64,000 nt of DNA from Nannocystis pusilla (GCF_020073745.1 NZ_JAIRAU010000035.1:1-64000); one strand, 5' to 3'; positions 8,313 to 18,361 are shown, counted from the stretch's first letter. Notes: generated by a model not told the origin, from the letters alone. A program made the numbers and translations.

Positions 8313-9344
8313 ATGAGTTCAAAACACCTCGCCCTAACTCACGCCGGTTTCGCCGTCGCTCTCGCTGCCTGTGGCTCGCCCGCGACCCAGGGGGAGACAG
8401 GCGGCATCAGCGAAGGCTCGTCGACCACGGACACGAGCACCTCGAACACGGCGCCGACGACCGGACCGACCGGCGGGCTCTCCGAGACCGGCACGAGTGA
8501 CAGCGAGGGCAGCGTCGGCAACAGCGACACGCAAGCCTCCACCAGCACCACCGACGCGCTCACCGGCACCGGCGCGACCGACACGACGACGACGACCACG
8601 CCGGGCACCACGACCGACGAGCCCGGCACCACGACCACCACCGACACCACCGGCCCGGACACCTCGAGCTCGAGCAGCGACAGCACCTCGAGCTCGACCG
8701 GCGACGATACGACCACCACCGGCACCACCGGCGAGCCGGTCGGTTGCGGCGACACGCTGACCGCCACCATCCGCGACTTCAAGCTCTCGCACCCCGACAT
8801 GGAGGACTACTGCTGCGGCCAGGTCGACGGCCTCGTGCAGGCGGCGCTCGGCCCCGACAAGAAGCCGGTGTTCCAGTCGGCCGGCAACCCCAAGATGCTG
8901 ACCGACGCGCCGACCTTCTCCCAGTGGTACAACGACGTCGCCGACGTCAATCAAAAGATGCAGCTGCAGATCGCCCTGACGGAGATCCAGCCGGGCCTCT
9001 ACTCCTACACGAACAACAGCTTCTTCCCGGTCGACAACATGCTGTGGGGCAACGAGGGCCAGAACCACAACTTCCACTTCACGACCGAGATCCACACGAA
9101 GTTCCAGTACACGGGCGGCGAGACCTTCACGTTCCAGGGCGACGACGACGTGTGGGTCTTCATCGACGGCGAGCTCGTCATCGACCTCGGCGGCGTCCAC
9201 GGCGTCGCCGCGGGCAGCGTCGACCTCGACGACCTCGGCCTCGACCTCGGCAACCTCTACGACCTCGACGTGTTCCACGCCGAACGCCACACGGTGGAGT
9301 CGAACTTCCGCATCGACACGACGATCTGCGCCATGCCGATGTGA
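8313..9344 (+). CDS. Fibro-slime domain lipoprotein
   Basis: A 343-aa lipoprotein. The ATG at 8313 gives a lipobox VALAAC with Cys20. Residues ~21-150 are a Thr/Ser/Asp/Gly spacer. From ~155 comes a fibro-slime (TIGR02148-type, PA14-like) domain: IRDFKLSHPDMEDY, PTFSQWYNDVADVNQ, and the strong signature FTFQGDDDVWVFIDGELVIDLGG ending in HGVAAGSVDLDDLGLD. The Asp-rich loops are typical Ca-binding sites, and the family is found on surface fibrils and adhesins of slime-forming and gliding organisms. It probably has a role in cell-surface adhesion or carbohydrate contact. The gene stands alone behind the palindrome array. Confidence 0.88.
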   Translation: MSSKHLALTHAGFAVALAACGSPATQGETGGISEGSSTTDTSTSNTAPTTGPTGGLSETGTSDSEGSVGNSDTQASTSTTDALTGTGATDTTTTTTPGTTTDEPGTTTTTDTTGPDTSSSSSDSTSSSTGDDTTTTGTTGEPVGCGDTLTATIRDFKLSHPDMEDYCCGQVDGLVQAALGPDKKPVFQSAGNPKMLTDAPTFSQWYNDVADVNQKMQLQIALTEIQPGLYSYTNNSFFPVDNMLWGNEGQNHNFHFTTEIHTKFQYTGGETFTFQGDDDVWVFIDGELVIDLGGVHGVAAGSVDLDDLGLDLGNLYDLDVFHAERHTVESNFRIDTTICAMPM

Positions 9345-9553
9345 ACCGGTGCGCTCGCCACGACACCACCGCGATTGAAGCCCGCGCTGCTGGTCGGCGA
9401 CGACGGTGACGGCCAGCGCGACGGCGACGAGCTGCTCGCCCACAGCGACCCCACCGACCCGAACGACACGCCCTGAAGCGCCTGCGCCCGGCGGACCTGG
9501 GCGCGAATCGATCATCTCGACCGGGGCCGCGGGGCTGGGCACACTCTCGGGAC

Positions 9554-9955
9554 ATGCGGCCTCGAATCGTCGTCCTCGTCTCACTCCTCGCATGCGGCGC
9601 GTTCGCGTGCGCCGAGCGACCGCCTGCTTCGCAGGAGACGCCCGGAGCCCCGCCCGCGAAGGAGCCCGCCGCGCCCGCCAAGGCGTCCGCCACGGCCCCC
9701 GCCAAGGCGCCCGCCACGGCCTCCGCCCCGCCCGCGAGCGAGGGGTTCCCGTGCACGGCCGACGCCGACTGCCCGGTGCTGCCCTGCGGCCCGTGTGAGC
9801 CCGGCACCCCGGTCACGCCGGAGCGGCTGAGCGGACCGTCGTGTGCCCGCAACCCGTGCAAGAACGCCGCGTCGGTCTGCAAGGAGCGCGTCTGCGTCGT
9901 GCATCCGGACACCGAGAAGGACCCCGCGGTGTGGGGCCCCGCGCCGGCGAAATGA
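9554..9955 (+). CDS. Small Ala/Pro-rich, Cys-rich lipoprotein
   Basis: A 133-aa protein with a lipoprotein signal (two candidate cysteines, LLAC and AFAC; the second fits better). An AKAPATA-type Ala/Pro/Lys linker spans residues ~30-65. The C-terminal ~70 residues contain eight cysteines (CTADADCPVLPCGPCEPG, CKERVCVVHP), a pattern seen in many short myxobacterial secreted proteins. Function unknown. It converges on the gene at 9962 with only 6 bp between stop codons. Confidence 0.7.
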   Translation: MRPRIVVLVSLLACGAFACAERPPASQETPGAPPAKEPAAPAKASATAPAKAPATASAPPASEGFPCTADADCPVLPCGPCEPGTPVTPERLSGPSCARNPCKNAASVCKERVCVVHPDTEKDPAVWGPAPAK

Positions 9956-9961
9956 CCGGCG

Positions 9962-10597
9962 TCACGCCGGCAGCGGCGCGGGCCCGGGCCCCGGCTCGCC
10001 GGGCAGCGGGAAGCGGGCGATGTAGCCGGTGCGCCGCTTGACCGGCACCTGCGTCCCCGCGAGCGTCGAGATGATCAGCTCGGGCTCGGACACGATGTAT
10101 CCGGCCTCGTCCGGGCTCTCGAACGGCGGCGGCACGGGGTCCTTGTCCATCGTCGAGCGCAGCCGATAACTCAGGACGAGGATCACCTTCGAGACCTCCT
10201 CGAGGACGGTCTCGGCATGGATGTCACGACCGAGGGCCGAATACTCGTCGATCGGCGCCTTGAGCAAGACCTCGTTGCGCCGGGTCTCGCCGGGGCCCAC
10301 GCGGGAGAACAGCGGCTGGAACACGACCCGCGGCATCACGTTCGGCGGCACGGGCGGGCGCGCGAACACCAGGCGGAGGCTCTCGCCGGCGACGAATCGA
10401 TAGACGCCGAATGGGTCGGGCACGCGCTTGCCGGCGCGGTCGAGGACCCACAATCGGTCGCCGACGTAGAGCTCCTCGAACGCGTCGAGCTCGTACTCGA
10501 GCTTGAACGTCGGCTCCCCGGCGGCGGCGCCGTCGACGGCGGAGAACGACCAGGAGAGCGCGTAGGCGGGGGTTCGTTCGCGGACCAGCTCGATCAT
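9962..10597 (-). CDS. Hypothetical protein downstream of VgrG effector; candidate partner or immunity protein
   Basis: A 211-aa soluble protein without signal or membrane segment. The start at 10597 is chosen because AGGTGA lies just upstream. This places the start 20 bp past the VgrG stop, so the two are almost certainly one transcript. It is beta-rich in character (FKLEYELDAFEELYVGDRLWVLDRAG). Genes immediately after effector-bearing VgrGs usually encode an adaptor or immunity protein, and that context is the only evidence for such a role. No family recognised. Confidence 0.6.
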   Translation of the reverse strand: MIELVRERTPAYALSWSFSAVDGAAAGEPTFKLEYELDAFEELYVGDRLWVLDRAGKRVPDPFGVYRFVAGESLRLVFARPPVPPNVMPRVVFQPLFSRVGPGETRRNEVLLKAPIDEYSALGRDIHAETVLEEVSKVILVLSYRLRSTMDKDPVPPPFESPDEAGYIVSEPELIISTLAGTQVPVKRRTGYIARFPLPGEPGPGPAPLPA

Positions 10598-10616
10598 CGT
10601 ATTCACCTCGGTCCCG

Positions 10617-13346
10617 TCACGGCGTGATGGGCGAACCGTCGGGGTTGGAGTAACCACTACCATGATCGGTGCGGCGATAGGGGTAGTTTCTGTCGCCGAG
10701 GTAATCGTTCTCGCTCGGGCTCGCCGGCACGCCGGGGACCTGGCTGCCGCTGCCCGGGCGATTGGTGCCGTCGTTGATCGTCTGCCACTCCTCGTTGTTC
10801 TCGTAGCCGTCGGTGCGGCCCTCCCACTGGCGGTTGGTGCCGTACACGTTGTGCTCCGCGTGGCCCATCTCGTGGAACAGGGTCGCGTCGCCCGGTTCCG
10901 GGCTCCCGGCGGGTCCCAGGACGATGTCCGGGTTGTACGAGATCTGCGTGTCCGAGCCCGGACCGGGCACCGGGTTGCCGTCGGCGTCGTAGCGGAGCGC
11001 GTTGTCCGAGTTCTGCCCCGCGCCCGGGTAGCACAGCGAATTGTTGGGGCCGTACGTCGCCTCCTCGGCCGCGCTGTACTCGCGGATCGTCAGGTTGTGC
11101 CCGTTCGGGTTGTTCTCGATGTTGTTCAGCCGCTGCAGGCCCGACGGCGTCGACGCCATGATGCCGAGGTCGCGCATCACCTTGTTCTGGAAGTCCGCGT
11201 AGCGGCCGGTGCCGGGCTGCACGGTGATGTGGTCGCCGACCTGCAACGAGCCGTCCGGCAGCTTCACGACCGGCAGCGGGAACGACGCCCCGCCGATGAC
11301 CACGAGCGCCGCGCCGGTCGTGATCGCGGCGGGCGCCAGCTCGGTCACGCGGCCGGCGAACAGGCCCGGCCCGTTGAGCTGGACCGGCGTCCCGCTGATC
11401 GTCGTCGGCCCGCTCGAGGTGACGTCGACCGAGGCCTTGCCGGCCACCTTCATCGTCGTGCTCGCGTTGATCTCGACGCTCTTGCCGGAGATCGACAGCG
11501 CCGCGTCCGAGTTGATCGACATCGCCCCGACCGAGTGGATGTTCACCGTGCCGGTCGCGTCGATCGTGACGTCGGCGCCGTTGACGGTGACCGTGGCCAA
11601 CCCGGTGGTCAGGCTGAAGAACTTGTCCGACATCGCCGTGCCGGTCGGCGGGATCGGCGGCGGCGGCGGGTCGGGCGGCGGCGGTTGCTTGATCGTGATC
11701 GTCTGGACCCTCCCGACCACCACCGAATCGACCGCGCCGATGTTCGCCGAGCGGTTGACGCCGACGTTCTCGCTATGGTTGTGGAGGATGACCGTGTTCC
11801 AGTCCTTCTGCGCGTGCAGGAAGATCTCCTCCGACCCCTTGCGATCCTCGAACCGCAGCTCGTTGAAGCCGCCGCCGCCGAGCGAGCTGTCGGACTTGAT
11901 CGTGCTCTTGGTCTTCTCGTCCGGCAGCGGGTACGGCGGCTCGTTGAGCCCGTGGTAGATCCGCCCGGTGATCACCGGACGGTCGGGGTCGCCCTCGATG
12001 AAGTCGACCAGCACCTCGTGGCCGATGCGCGGCAGGAACATCGCCCCGTAGCGGTTGCCCGCCCACATCTGGCTGACGCGGACCCACGTCGCGCTGCGCT
12101 CGTCGAACTTGCCGTCGCGGTCCCAGTGGAACTGCACGCGCACGCGGCCGTGCCGGTCGACGTGGATCTCCTCGCCCTCGGGTCCGACCACGGTGGCTGT
12201 CTGGACCCCGCGCACCGTCGGGCGCGAGGTCGTGCGCGGCGGGCGGTACGGGACCTTGAGCTCGGTCGCCGTGAAGGTGTTGTGATACGAGCTCTCGCCC
12301 GCGGCCTCCTGATCGAGCACCTGCGGCTGCGCGCCGACGTGGTGGACCTGCAGCACCCGGTACTCGCCGTCGAATTCGGGCCGCGGGTGGCTGGCCAGGA
12401 TCATGAAGTACCCCGGCGTCAGCCGCGGCGAGTCGCTGACGCCGCTCCCGAGCCGGCGGGTCGCCTGAAGCGCCTCGAGGCGGATCTTCGCCATCTGCTG
12501 GCCCTGGTGCGGTCCGCCGCGGCCGGGGTCCTGGTATTCGCCGGGGTAGTCGTAGACCTCGAGCTCCCGGTGGGTCTTGCCGGTCGCCTGGACCTCCATC
12601 GCCTGATCCGGCCTGTGAAGATTGAAGTCGCGCAGCGAGACCTTCCCGGGGCGCACCCGCCCGCCGAACCGGAAGCTGCGGACCCGCTCCTCGCTCTGCA
12701 CGGAGACGTCGATCTGCGGGTTGAACAGCACCGTCGGGTTGCCCGCGATCGGCGGGTGCACGTTCACGTTGTCCCCCATCACCCACACGTGCTTGTCGGC
12801 CTCGTGCTCGAAGAAATAGAAGATCCCGTCCTCCTCGAGCAGGCGGCTGACGAAGGCGAAGTCCGACTCGCGGTACTGCACGCAGTAGTCGCGCCGCTCG
12901 TAGGCGCCGACCAGCGAGAAGCGGAACATGTCCGCGTCGAGGCCCGCCGTCCTCAGCACCTCCGAGACGATCTGCTGCGTCGTCATGTCCTGGAAGATGC
13001 GGCTGCTCTGGCGGTGGAGCAGCCGGTGGGCCCACGGCACGATCGTGAGCTCGTACAGCTCGAAGCTGGTGGTGTGACCGACGTACTCCGCCTCCGTCAC
13101 GAAGCCGTGGACCAGCCGCGCCTCGTCCATGCCGCGGATCGTCAGCAAGGCCGGCGCGTCGAGCAGGTCCTCGAGGTCGAGCTCGTTCGCGGCCACCTCG
13201 ACGCGGAATTCATACAGGCCGCTGATCGCCTCTTGCCCCGAGAATCGGACCGCGCGGAGCTCCCTGTCCCCGACGTTCAACGAGAATATGGGGGTACCAG
13301 GCGGTAACCCGAACAGCGCGGATGCGACAGTATCCATCAGAGGCAT
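10617..13346 (-). CDS. vgrG: Evolved VgrG (T6SS spike) with C-terminal M91/NleD-like zinc metalloprotease
   Basis: A 909-aa type VI secretion spike protein. Residues ~1-370 are the gp27-like part, with RIFQDMTTQQIVSEVL, RDYCVQYRESDFAFVSRLLE and EEDGIFYFFEH. Residues ~380-465 are the gp5-like OB fold (HVDRHGRVRVQFHWDRDGK, SQMWAGNRYGAMFLPRIG, RIYHG). These are followed by a Pro-rich linker at ~555-565 and DUF2345-like beta-helix repeats to ~660. The extension beyond ~700 carries HEMGH (His825, Glu826, His829), followed by GRTDGYENNEEWQTIND, the layout of peptidase M91 effectors such as NleD. It should be delivered into target cells and cleave a protein there. The start at 13346 matches the family N-terminus. 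No other T6SS gene is in the window, so it is an orphan spike locus. Confidence 0.9.
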   Translation of the reverse strand: MPLMDTVASALFGLPPGTPIFSLNVGDRELRAVRFSGQEAISGLYEFRVEVAANELDLEDLLDAPALLTIRGMDEARLVHGFVTEAEYVGHTTSFELYELTIVPWAHRLLHRQSSRIFQDMTTQQIVSEVLRTAGLDADMFRFSLVGAYERRDYCVQYRESDFAFVSRLLEEDGIFYFFEHEADKHVWVMGDNVNVHPPIAGNPTVLFNPQIDVSVQSEERVRSFRFGGRVRPGKVSLRDFNLHRPDQAMEVQATGKTHRELEVYDYPGEYQDPGRGGPHQGQQMAKIRLEALQATRRLGSGVSDSPRLTPGYFMILASHPRPEFDGEYRVLQVHHVGAQPQVLDQEAAGESSYHNTFTATELKVPYRPPRTTSRPTVRGVQTATVVGPEGEEIHVDRHGRVRVQFHWDRDGKFDERSATWVRVSQMWAGNRYGAMFLPRIGHEVLVDFIEGDPDRPVITGRIYHGLNEPPYPLPDEKTKSTIKSDSSLGGGGFNELRFEDRKGSEEIFLHAQKDWNTVILHNHSENVGVNRSANIGAVDSVVVGRVQTITIKQPPPPDPPPPPIPPTGTAMSDKFFSLTTGLATVTVNGADVTIDATGTVNIHSVGAMSINSDAALSISGKSVEINASTTMKVAGKASVDVTSSGPTTISGTPVQLNGPGLFAGRVTELAPAAITTGAALVVIGGASFPLPVVKLPDGSLQVGDHITVQPGTGRYADFQNKVMRDLGIMASTPSGLQRLNNIENNPNGHNLTIREYSAAEEATYGPNNSLCYPGAGQNSDNALRYDADGNPVPGPGSDTQISYNPDIVLGPAGSPEPGDATLFHEMGHAEHNVYGTNRQWEGRTDGYENNEEWQTINDGTNRPGSGSQVPGVPASPSENDYLGDRNYPYRRTDHGSGYSNPDGSPITP

Positions 13347-13841
13347 ACGAGAGCGCCGGGCCGGCAAGGTTGCACGCGACCTCGACACCGTCAAGCAGCT
13401 GCTCACGCGCGAAGGCAAGCGCCACCGACGTGCTCCCTCATGATCTCGAGCGGATAGCTGCGCTGTTCTAACGATTGTCGGCCCGGCGCGCCGGAGGTCT
13501 CGGGCCCCTATCGATGTGCTCGCTCGCCTCGGCGTCGTCGCCGAACTTCGCCCTGTCCCGCGCTCCCGGCCCGGTTCGCGAGCGATTGGCAACACAGCCC
13601 TCCGGCGGGGGCTCCGAGCAACACACGGGACTCGAGCCCTCCACGCGCGGGGCCGTGAACACAGGGCACAGCTCACGGAACGCTCACGGCTGAATGGCCA
13701 GTGTGCGCGGGAATGACGACTCACTCGAGATGAAATCGCCCATGCGCGCTCTCATACCACCGCGATGATTGCTATCGCCCGTGAGACATCGGGCTCGCAA
13801 AGCCGGCTCGCTCCATGTCGCGACCGGAGCGCGGCGCCCGG
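13347..13841. other. Intergenic region, nothing recognised
   Basis: Lies between the VgrG start and the hybrid kinase stop, so it must include the vgrG promoter. I see no convincing gene, repeat or hairpin. Confidence 0.4.
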
Positions 13842-16800
13842 CTACGCGAGGTCGGCGTCGGCGCGGGCCGTCTTCGCCGCGGCCGCCTCGAGGAGCGCGC
13901 GCACCTCGTTCAGCAGCGCCGCCTGCGAGTAGCTGCCCTTGCGCAGCACCCGGTGCACGCCCGCGTGCAGGAACTCGGCCTCGCCGGCGGTCAGCTCGCA
14001 GGCGGTGATGACGATGACGGGGATGTCGCGCCAGCCAGGCTCGGCGCGCATCGTCTGGATGACCTCGAAGCCGTCGACCTCCGGCATCATGAGGTCGAGC
14101 AGCACCACGTCGGGGATCGCGCTGCGCAGGGCGTCGATCGCCTCGCGGCCGTTGGCGGCCTCGCGCACCGACCACTGGGCCCGCTCGGCCAACCTGCGCA
14201 GCAACTCGCGGACGTCGGGCTCGTCGTCGACCACCAGCACCGACGCGGGCAGGCTCGGCTTGCGGTAGCGCGCGAGCGTGGCCAGCAGGCGGTCGCGATC
14301 GATCGGCTTGAGCAGGTAGTCCGAGGCGCCGAGCGAGAAGCCGACGTCGCGGTCGCTGACGATCGTCATCACGACCACCGGCACCTCGGCGAGCTCCGGG
14401 TCGCGCTTGAGGGCGGTGAGCACCGCCCAGCCGTCCATGCCGGGCATGATGACGTCGAGCGTGATGACGTCAGGCGAGATCTCGCGAGCCAGGCGCAGCG
14501 CCTCGGCGCCGCTGCGGGCCGGGACCACGCGGTAGCCCTCGCGCGCCAAGAACCGGGCCATGAGCTCCTGGACCACCGCCTCGTCGTCGACGACCAGGAC
14601 CGTCGACGCGCCCTCCGGCGGCGGCTCGACCTCGGTCGGCTCGTCGGCGCCCGCGGCGTCGGTCGCGTAGATCGCCGGGACGAACCTGCGGGCCGGCAGC
14701 GTCACCGTGAAGCTCGAGCCCTGCCCGAGCACGCTCTCGACGGTGATGTCGCCGCCGAGCATGCGACAGAAGCGGCGGGTGATCGCCAGCCCGAGGCCGG
14801 TGCCGCCGAACCGCCGCGTGGTCGAATCGTCGGCCTGGGTGAAGGGCTCGAACAGGGCGCCGATCTTGTCGGGGGGGATGCCGATGCCGGTGTCGCTGAC
14901 GACGAAGCGGAGCTCGTCGACCCCCGCGTCGCCGTCGACGCTCCGCGCGGCCTGCAGGCGGATCACGCCGCAGCTGGTGAACTTGGCCGCGTTGCTGAGC
15001 AGGTTGTAGAGGATCTGCCGCAGCCAGGTGCGGTCGGTGTGGAGCATCCCGACGCCGTGGTCGACGTCGGTGACGAACACGCTGCCGTTCTTGAGGGCCA
15101 GCGGCGCCAGCGCGGCCGTCACCTCGGCCGCCAGCTCGGCGAACGCCACCGGCTCGATGTGCGTGTCCATCTTGCCGGCCTCGATCTTCGACAGGTCGAG
15201 GATGTCGCTGATGACGCTCAGGAGGTGCTCCGCGGCCCCGTGGATCTTCGCCAGGTCGCGCACCACCTCGCGCTCGCCCGCCGCGGCCGCGTCGTCCTGC
15301 AGCAGCTCGGTGTAGCCGATGATCGCGTTGAGCGGGGTCCGCAGCTCGTGGCTCATGTTGGCCAGGAACGTACTCTTGGCCCGGCTGGCCTCGAGCGCGC
15401 GGTCGCGGGCGCTCGACAGCTCCTCGTTGAGGCGCTGCAGTTCCTGCTCGCGCTGCTGCCGGGTGGCGACCTCGACGTGCAGCTCGGTGGTGCGGGTGTG
15501 GAGCCCGTCGATGAGCTCACCGAGCTGCGACACCATCGCGTTGAAGGCCCGCGTGAGCTCGCCGATCTCGTCGTGGGAGCCCTCGTCGGCGCGCGCCGAC
15601 AGGTCGCCGCCGCGCATCCGCGTGACCGCGGCGGTGAGCCCGAGGATCGGCCGCGACAGCACGCTGCCGACGCCGAACGCCACGCCGGTCACGAGCGCCG
15701 CGATCAGCATGGCGACGAGCGTCGCGTCGCGGTCGCGCGTGGCGATCGGCGCGAGCAACGTCGCCGACTCGATCGCCGCGGCGATCTGCAGGCCGTGGGG
15801 CCCGGGCGGGTGCAGCTCGATCATCAGCCCGTCCGGCCGCTCGCGCGCGCTGACGACGGTGCGCGTGGCCGCGTCGGCGCCGGCCCGCAGCAGCGCCTCG
15901 CCGTCGCCGCCGAACACCACCACGCCGACCCCCTCGCCCATCACCGCCGCGAGCTTGTCGAGGGCGTCGTGCAGCCCCGCGGTCGCGTAGCGGACGCGCA
16001 GCACCGCGGTCGCGCCGTCGCGCGCGACGACCGGCGCCTCGACGTCGAACGCGTCGGCGTGCAGCACCACGCGCACGCCGGGTCGCGCCCGATCGCCGAG
16101 GGCCGACTGCGTCGCGTCGACGCGTCCCGCCGACGCCCACACCTCGCCGCCCTCGCCGACGAGCGCGACGCCCACGGCCGGTCTGAACTCGCGCTCCGCC
16201 AGCGCAGCGACGGCCGCCGCGGCGCGCCGGCGGCCCTCGGCGTCGGCTGCGGACGCGACGACATCGCCCTGGCGGGCGTCGCTGGCCGCGAGGGCACGCG
16301 CCTCCGCGATCGCGCCGTCGAGCACCTCGGTCGCGGCGACCGCGACGCGCTCGAGCTGCGATGCGGCGCGGGCCTCGACCTCCTCGCGCAGCCCCGTGCC
16401 GTCGATCCCGACGTGCAGGCCGACCCCGCCGAGGGCCACGAACAGGAACGAGACCTGCAGCTTGGTGGTCAGCGGGAACTGCTTGAAGTCGCGGACGACG
16501 AGCAGGACGAGCCCGACCATCCCCGCCGAGGTCATGATGTACAGCCACGTCTGGAACAGCGGGAAGACGGCCTGAAACGGCGGCTCCAACGCGTCCGCAG
16601 CGATCAGCGCGATGCCGATCAGCGTGACGACCAGCATCGTGCGGTTCACCTCGCGGAAGGACAGCACGCCGGGCGCCAGCGCCAGCGCCGTGATGAAGCC
16701 GGTCAACGCCAGGCTCATCGCCGTCGCCGCCATCAGCAACGAGCACACGATGACCGCGACGGTCATGACGCGAATGGCGATGCGGACCGCGCTGTCGAGC

Positions 16801-17039
16801 GCGCCGGCCCGCGCGCGCGGGATGACCACGCGCGCGTACACCGTGACCAGGCTCAGCAGTACGACGATGATTCCGTCGAGCTGCCACACGTGATCGAGGA
16901 AGATCGTGATCCCCGTGTTGCCGACCGCCGCGATGATGCATGCGACGATGAGGACCTGCGCGCTCTGGACGATCCGGCGCTGCAGCTCCCGGGCGCGCGG
17001 AGCCGCCATCGCGAGGGGAGTATGATCATTCATTGCCAT
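13842..17039 (-). CDS. Hybrid sensor histidine kinase with two receiver domains
   Basis: A 1065-aa membrane kinase. Six N-terminal helices (~25-210) are followed by an extracytoplasmic sensing region of ~220 residues, another helix (~450-470), a HAMP segment (PILGLTAAVTRMRGGDLSARA) and a short coiled coil. HisKA has ANMSHELRTPLNAIIGY with phospho-acceptor His564. The ATPase domain has NLLSNAAKF, DTGIGIPPD and GGTGLGLAI. Two receivers follow: REC1 with LDVIMPGMDG (Asp862) and REC2 with LDLMMPEVDG (Asp982); REC2 has AGVHRVLRKG where the conserved Lys region lies. No DNA-binding output is adjacent, so it probably acts in a phosphorelay with a distant partner. The start may also be the ATG at 17033. 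Confidence 0.92.
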   Translation of the reverse strand: MAMNDHTPLAMAAPRARELQRRIVQSAQVLIVACIIAAVGNTGITIFLDHVWQLDGIIVVLLSLVTVYARVVIPRARAGALDSAVRIAIRVMTVAVIVCSLLMAATAMSLALTGFITALALAPGVLSFREVNRTMLVVTLIGIALIAADALEPPFQAVFPLFQTWLYIMTSAGMVGLVLLVVRDFKQFPLTTKLQVSFLFVALGGVGLHVGIDGTGLREEVEARAASQLERVAVAATEVLDGAIAEARALAASDARQGDVVASAADAEGRRRAAAAVAALAEREFRPAVGVALVGEGGEVWASAGRVDATQSALGDRARPGVRVVLHADAFDVEAPVVARDGATAVLRVRYATAGLHDALDKLAAVMGEGVGVVVFGGDGEALLRAGADAATRTVVSARERPDGLMIELHPPGPHGLQIAAAIESATLLAPIATRDRDATLVAMLIAALVTGVAFGVGSVLSRPILGLTAAVTRMRGGDLSARADEGSHDEIGELTRAFNAMVSQLGELIDGLHTRTTELHVEVATRQQREQELQRLNEELSSARDRALEASRAKSTFLANMSHELRTPLNAIIGYTELLQDDAAAAGEREVVRDLAKIHGAAEHLLSVISDILDLSKIEAGKMDTHIEPVAFAELAAEVTAALAPLALKNGSVFVTDVDHGVGMLHTDRTWLRQILYNLLSNAAKFTSCGVIRLQAARSVDGDAGVDELRFVVSDTGIGIPPDKIGALFEPFTQADDSTTRRFGGTGLGLAITRRFCRMLGGDITVESVLGQGSSFTVTLPARRFVPAIYATDAAGADEPTEVEPPPEGASTVLVVDDEAVVQELMARFLAREGYRVVPARSGAEALRLAREISPDVITLDVIMPGMDGWAVLTALKRDPELAEVPVVVMTIVSDRDVGFSLGASDYLLKPIDRDRLLATLARYRKPSLPASVLVVDDEPDVRELLRRLAERAQWSVREAANGREAIDALRSAIPDVVLLDLMMPEVDGFEVIQTMRAEPGWRDIPVIVITACELTAGEAEFLHAGVHRVLRKGSYSQAALLNEVRALLEAAAAKTARADADLA

Positions 17040-17299
17040 TCATCCGACATGACGGCCGCGAGGAGCCCCCTTGCCCCCTGCGACTACATTCACCGCAGCG
17101 CGCGTGAATGTCGCGGCAAACGACCGACGAATTGTCTTGTCCACGGCCCGGCCTGCTTGGTACGTTGATCCGCGCGGTATCGCCGCCGGGGCCCGCGAGT
17201 CGCCAGGAACAGGCGCTCGCGGACATCGTCGCCGGCCGGCGTGCTCGCGACATGGACCGAACGGCTCGGTTGGAGCGGATTGATCGGAGGGTCGGAGTG

Positions 17300-18361
17300 A
17301 TGACAGACCACAAGCGGACGTGGACACGAGGGACTCGGACGGCAGGGGCACTGATGGTCGCGGCGGCGTGCTTCCTGGCGAGCTCGCCTGCCGAGGCCGG
17401 ATTGCTGCTACCCAGCATCACGATCAACAAGCGTGTCGACTTCGTGGTCACGCTGTCCGACGATCAGGACTACACCGTCGCCGGGCATTTGTCCATGAAG
17501 CTGGGCGGCACGTGCGGGCTCTTGCACGATCGGACCCTGCAGGTGCTCCTTCACGGGGGGACATACGACCACGAGTACTGGGACGCCCCACAGATCAACG
17601 GCGAGCGCTACTCGTACGCCGACTACATGACCGAGCGGTGCTACGCGGTCCTCGCCCTCGACATGCCCGGCACCGGCGCGTCGAGCGCTCCGCCCGGCGA
17701 TCTCGTCGACCTCGCGGAGAGCGCCAGCGCCCTGGATCAGGTGCTGGGGCAGGTGAGCGGCGCCTGTTCGCTGTGGGACCTCGTCTTCGACAAGGTCGTG
17801 CTCGTCGGCCACTCGATGGGCACGATCACCTCGGTCTACGCGCTCGGCAATTACGGCCCCGTCGCCGACGCGCTGGTGGCGACCGGATGGGCCCACGCCC
17901 CCCGGATCATCCCGATCGACCCCGAGGCCTTCGCCGAGCCGCTGCAACAGCCTTACGTGGCGATCCCGCCGCCCGTCCGCGAGCTGCTGTTCTACTACCC
18001 GCCGACCTCGGACCCGGACGTGGTCGCGTACGACAACGCCAACATGGTGTCGGGGCTGCCGCGCGGGCTGCTGCTCGACGTCCTCGACATGATGGGCGCG
18101 CTCGCCGTCGGCGACCCGGAGATCATCGACGCCCTGTCCCTGGTCGACCAGGTCGAGGTCCCCGTGCTCACGCAGCTCGGCGAGTACGACATCATCGCCT
18201 CCGCCGCGGTCGCCGCCGAGGAGGCCTCCTTCTACAGCAGCTCGCCCTCCGTCACGGTGCAGGTGCTGTCGGACATCGGCCACGACCTCAACCTCCACCT
18301 CAACCGCGAGGAGGGCTGGGCGCAGATCGACGCCTGGCTCGCGGCGACGGTCGGCAAATAG
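17300..18361 (+). CDS. Secreted alpha/beta hydrolase
   Basis: A 353-aa exported hydrolase. The start at 17300 is preceded by GGAG-type ribosome-binding bases and gives a signal peptide to about residue 33 (SSPAEA). LLHGGTYDHEYW (~83-94) is the oxyanion-hole region, VGHSMGT contains the nucleophile Ser172, and DIGHDLNLH near the C-terminus supplies the catalytic His, with Asp from LGEYDII. The fold resembles the haloperoxidase/lipase family; substrate unknown. It is divergent from the hybrid kinase (260-bp gap) and convergent with the RibD-like gene across a nested inverted repeat that starts in its stop codon. Confidence 0.82.
   Translation: MTDHKRTWTRGTRTAGALMVAAACFLASSPAEAGLLLPSITINKRVDFVVTLSDDQDYTVAGHLSMKLGGTCGLLHDRTLQVLLHGGTYDHEYWDAPQINGERYSYADYMTERCYAVLALDMPGTGASSAPPGDLVDLAESASALDQVLGQVSGACSLWDLVFDKVVLVGHSMGTITSVYALGNYGPVADALVATGWAHAPRIIPIDPEAFAEPLQQPYVAIPPPVRELLFYYPPTSDPDVVAYDNANMVSGLPRGLLLDVLDMMGALAVGDPEIIDALSLVDQVEVPVLTQLGEYDIIASAAVAAEEASFYSSSPSVTVQVLSDIGHDLNLHLNREEGWAQIDAWLAATVGK

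Noticed and set aside
9962..13346. A complete type VI secretion cluster
   Set aside because: Only VgrG and its neighbour are present; no sheath, baseplate, ClpV or membrane-complex gene is in the window.
18131..18160. Further palindromic-element copies near CCTGTCCCTGGTCGACCAGG and at 19368
   Set aside because: The arms do not keep the GGACA half; they are ordinary coding sequence.
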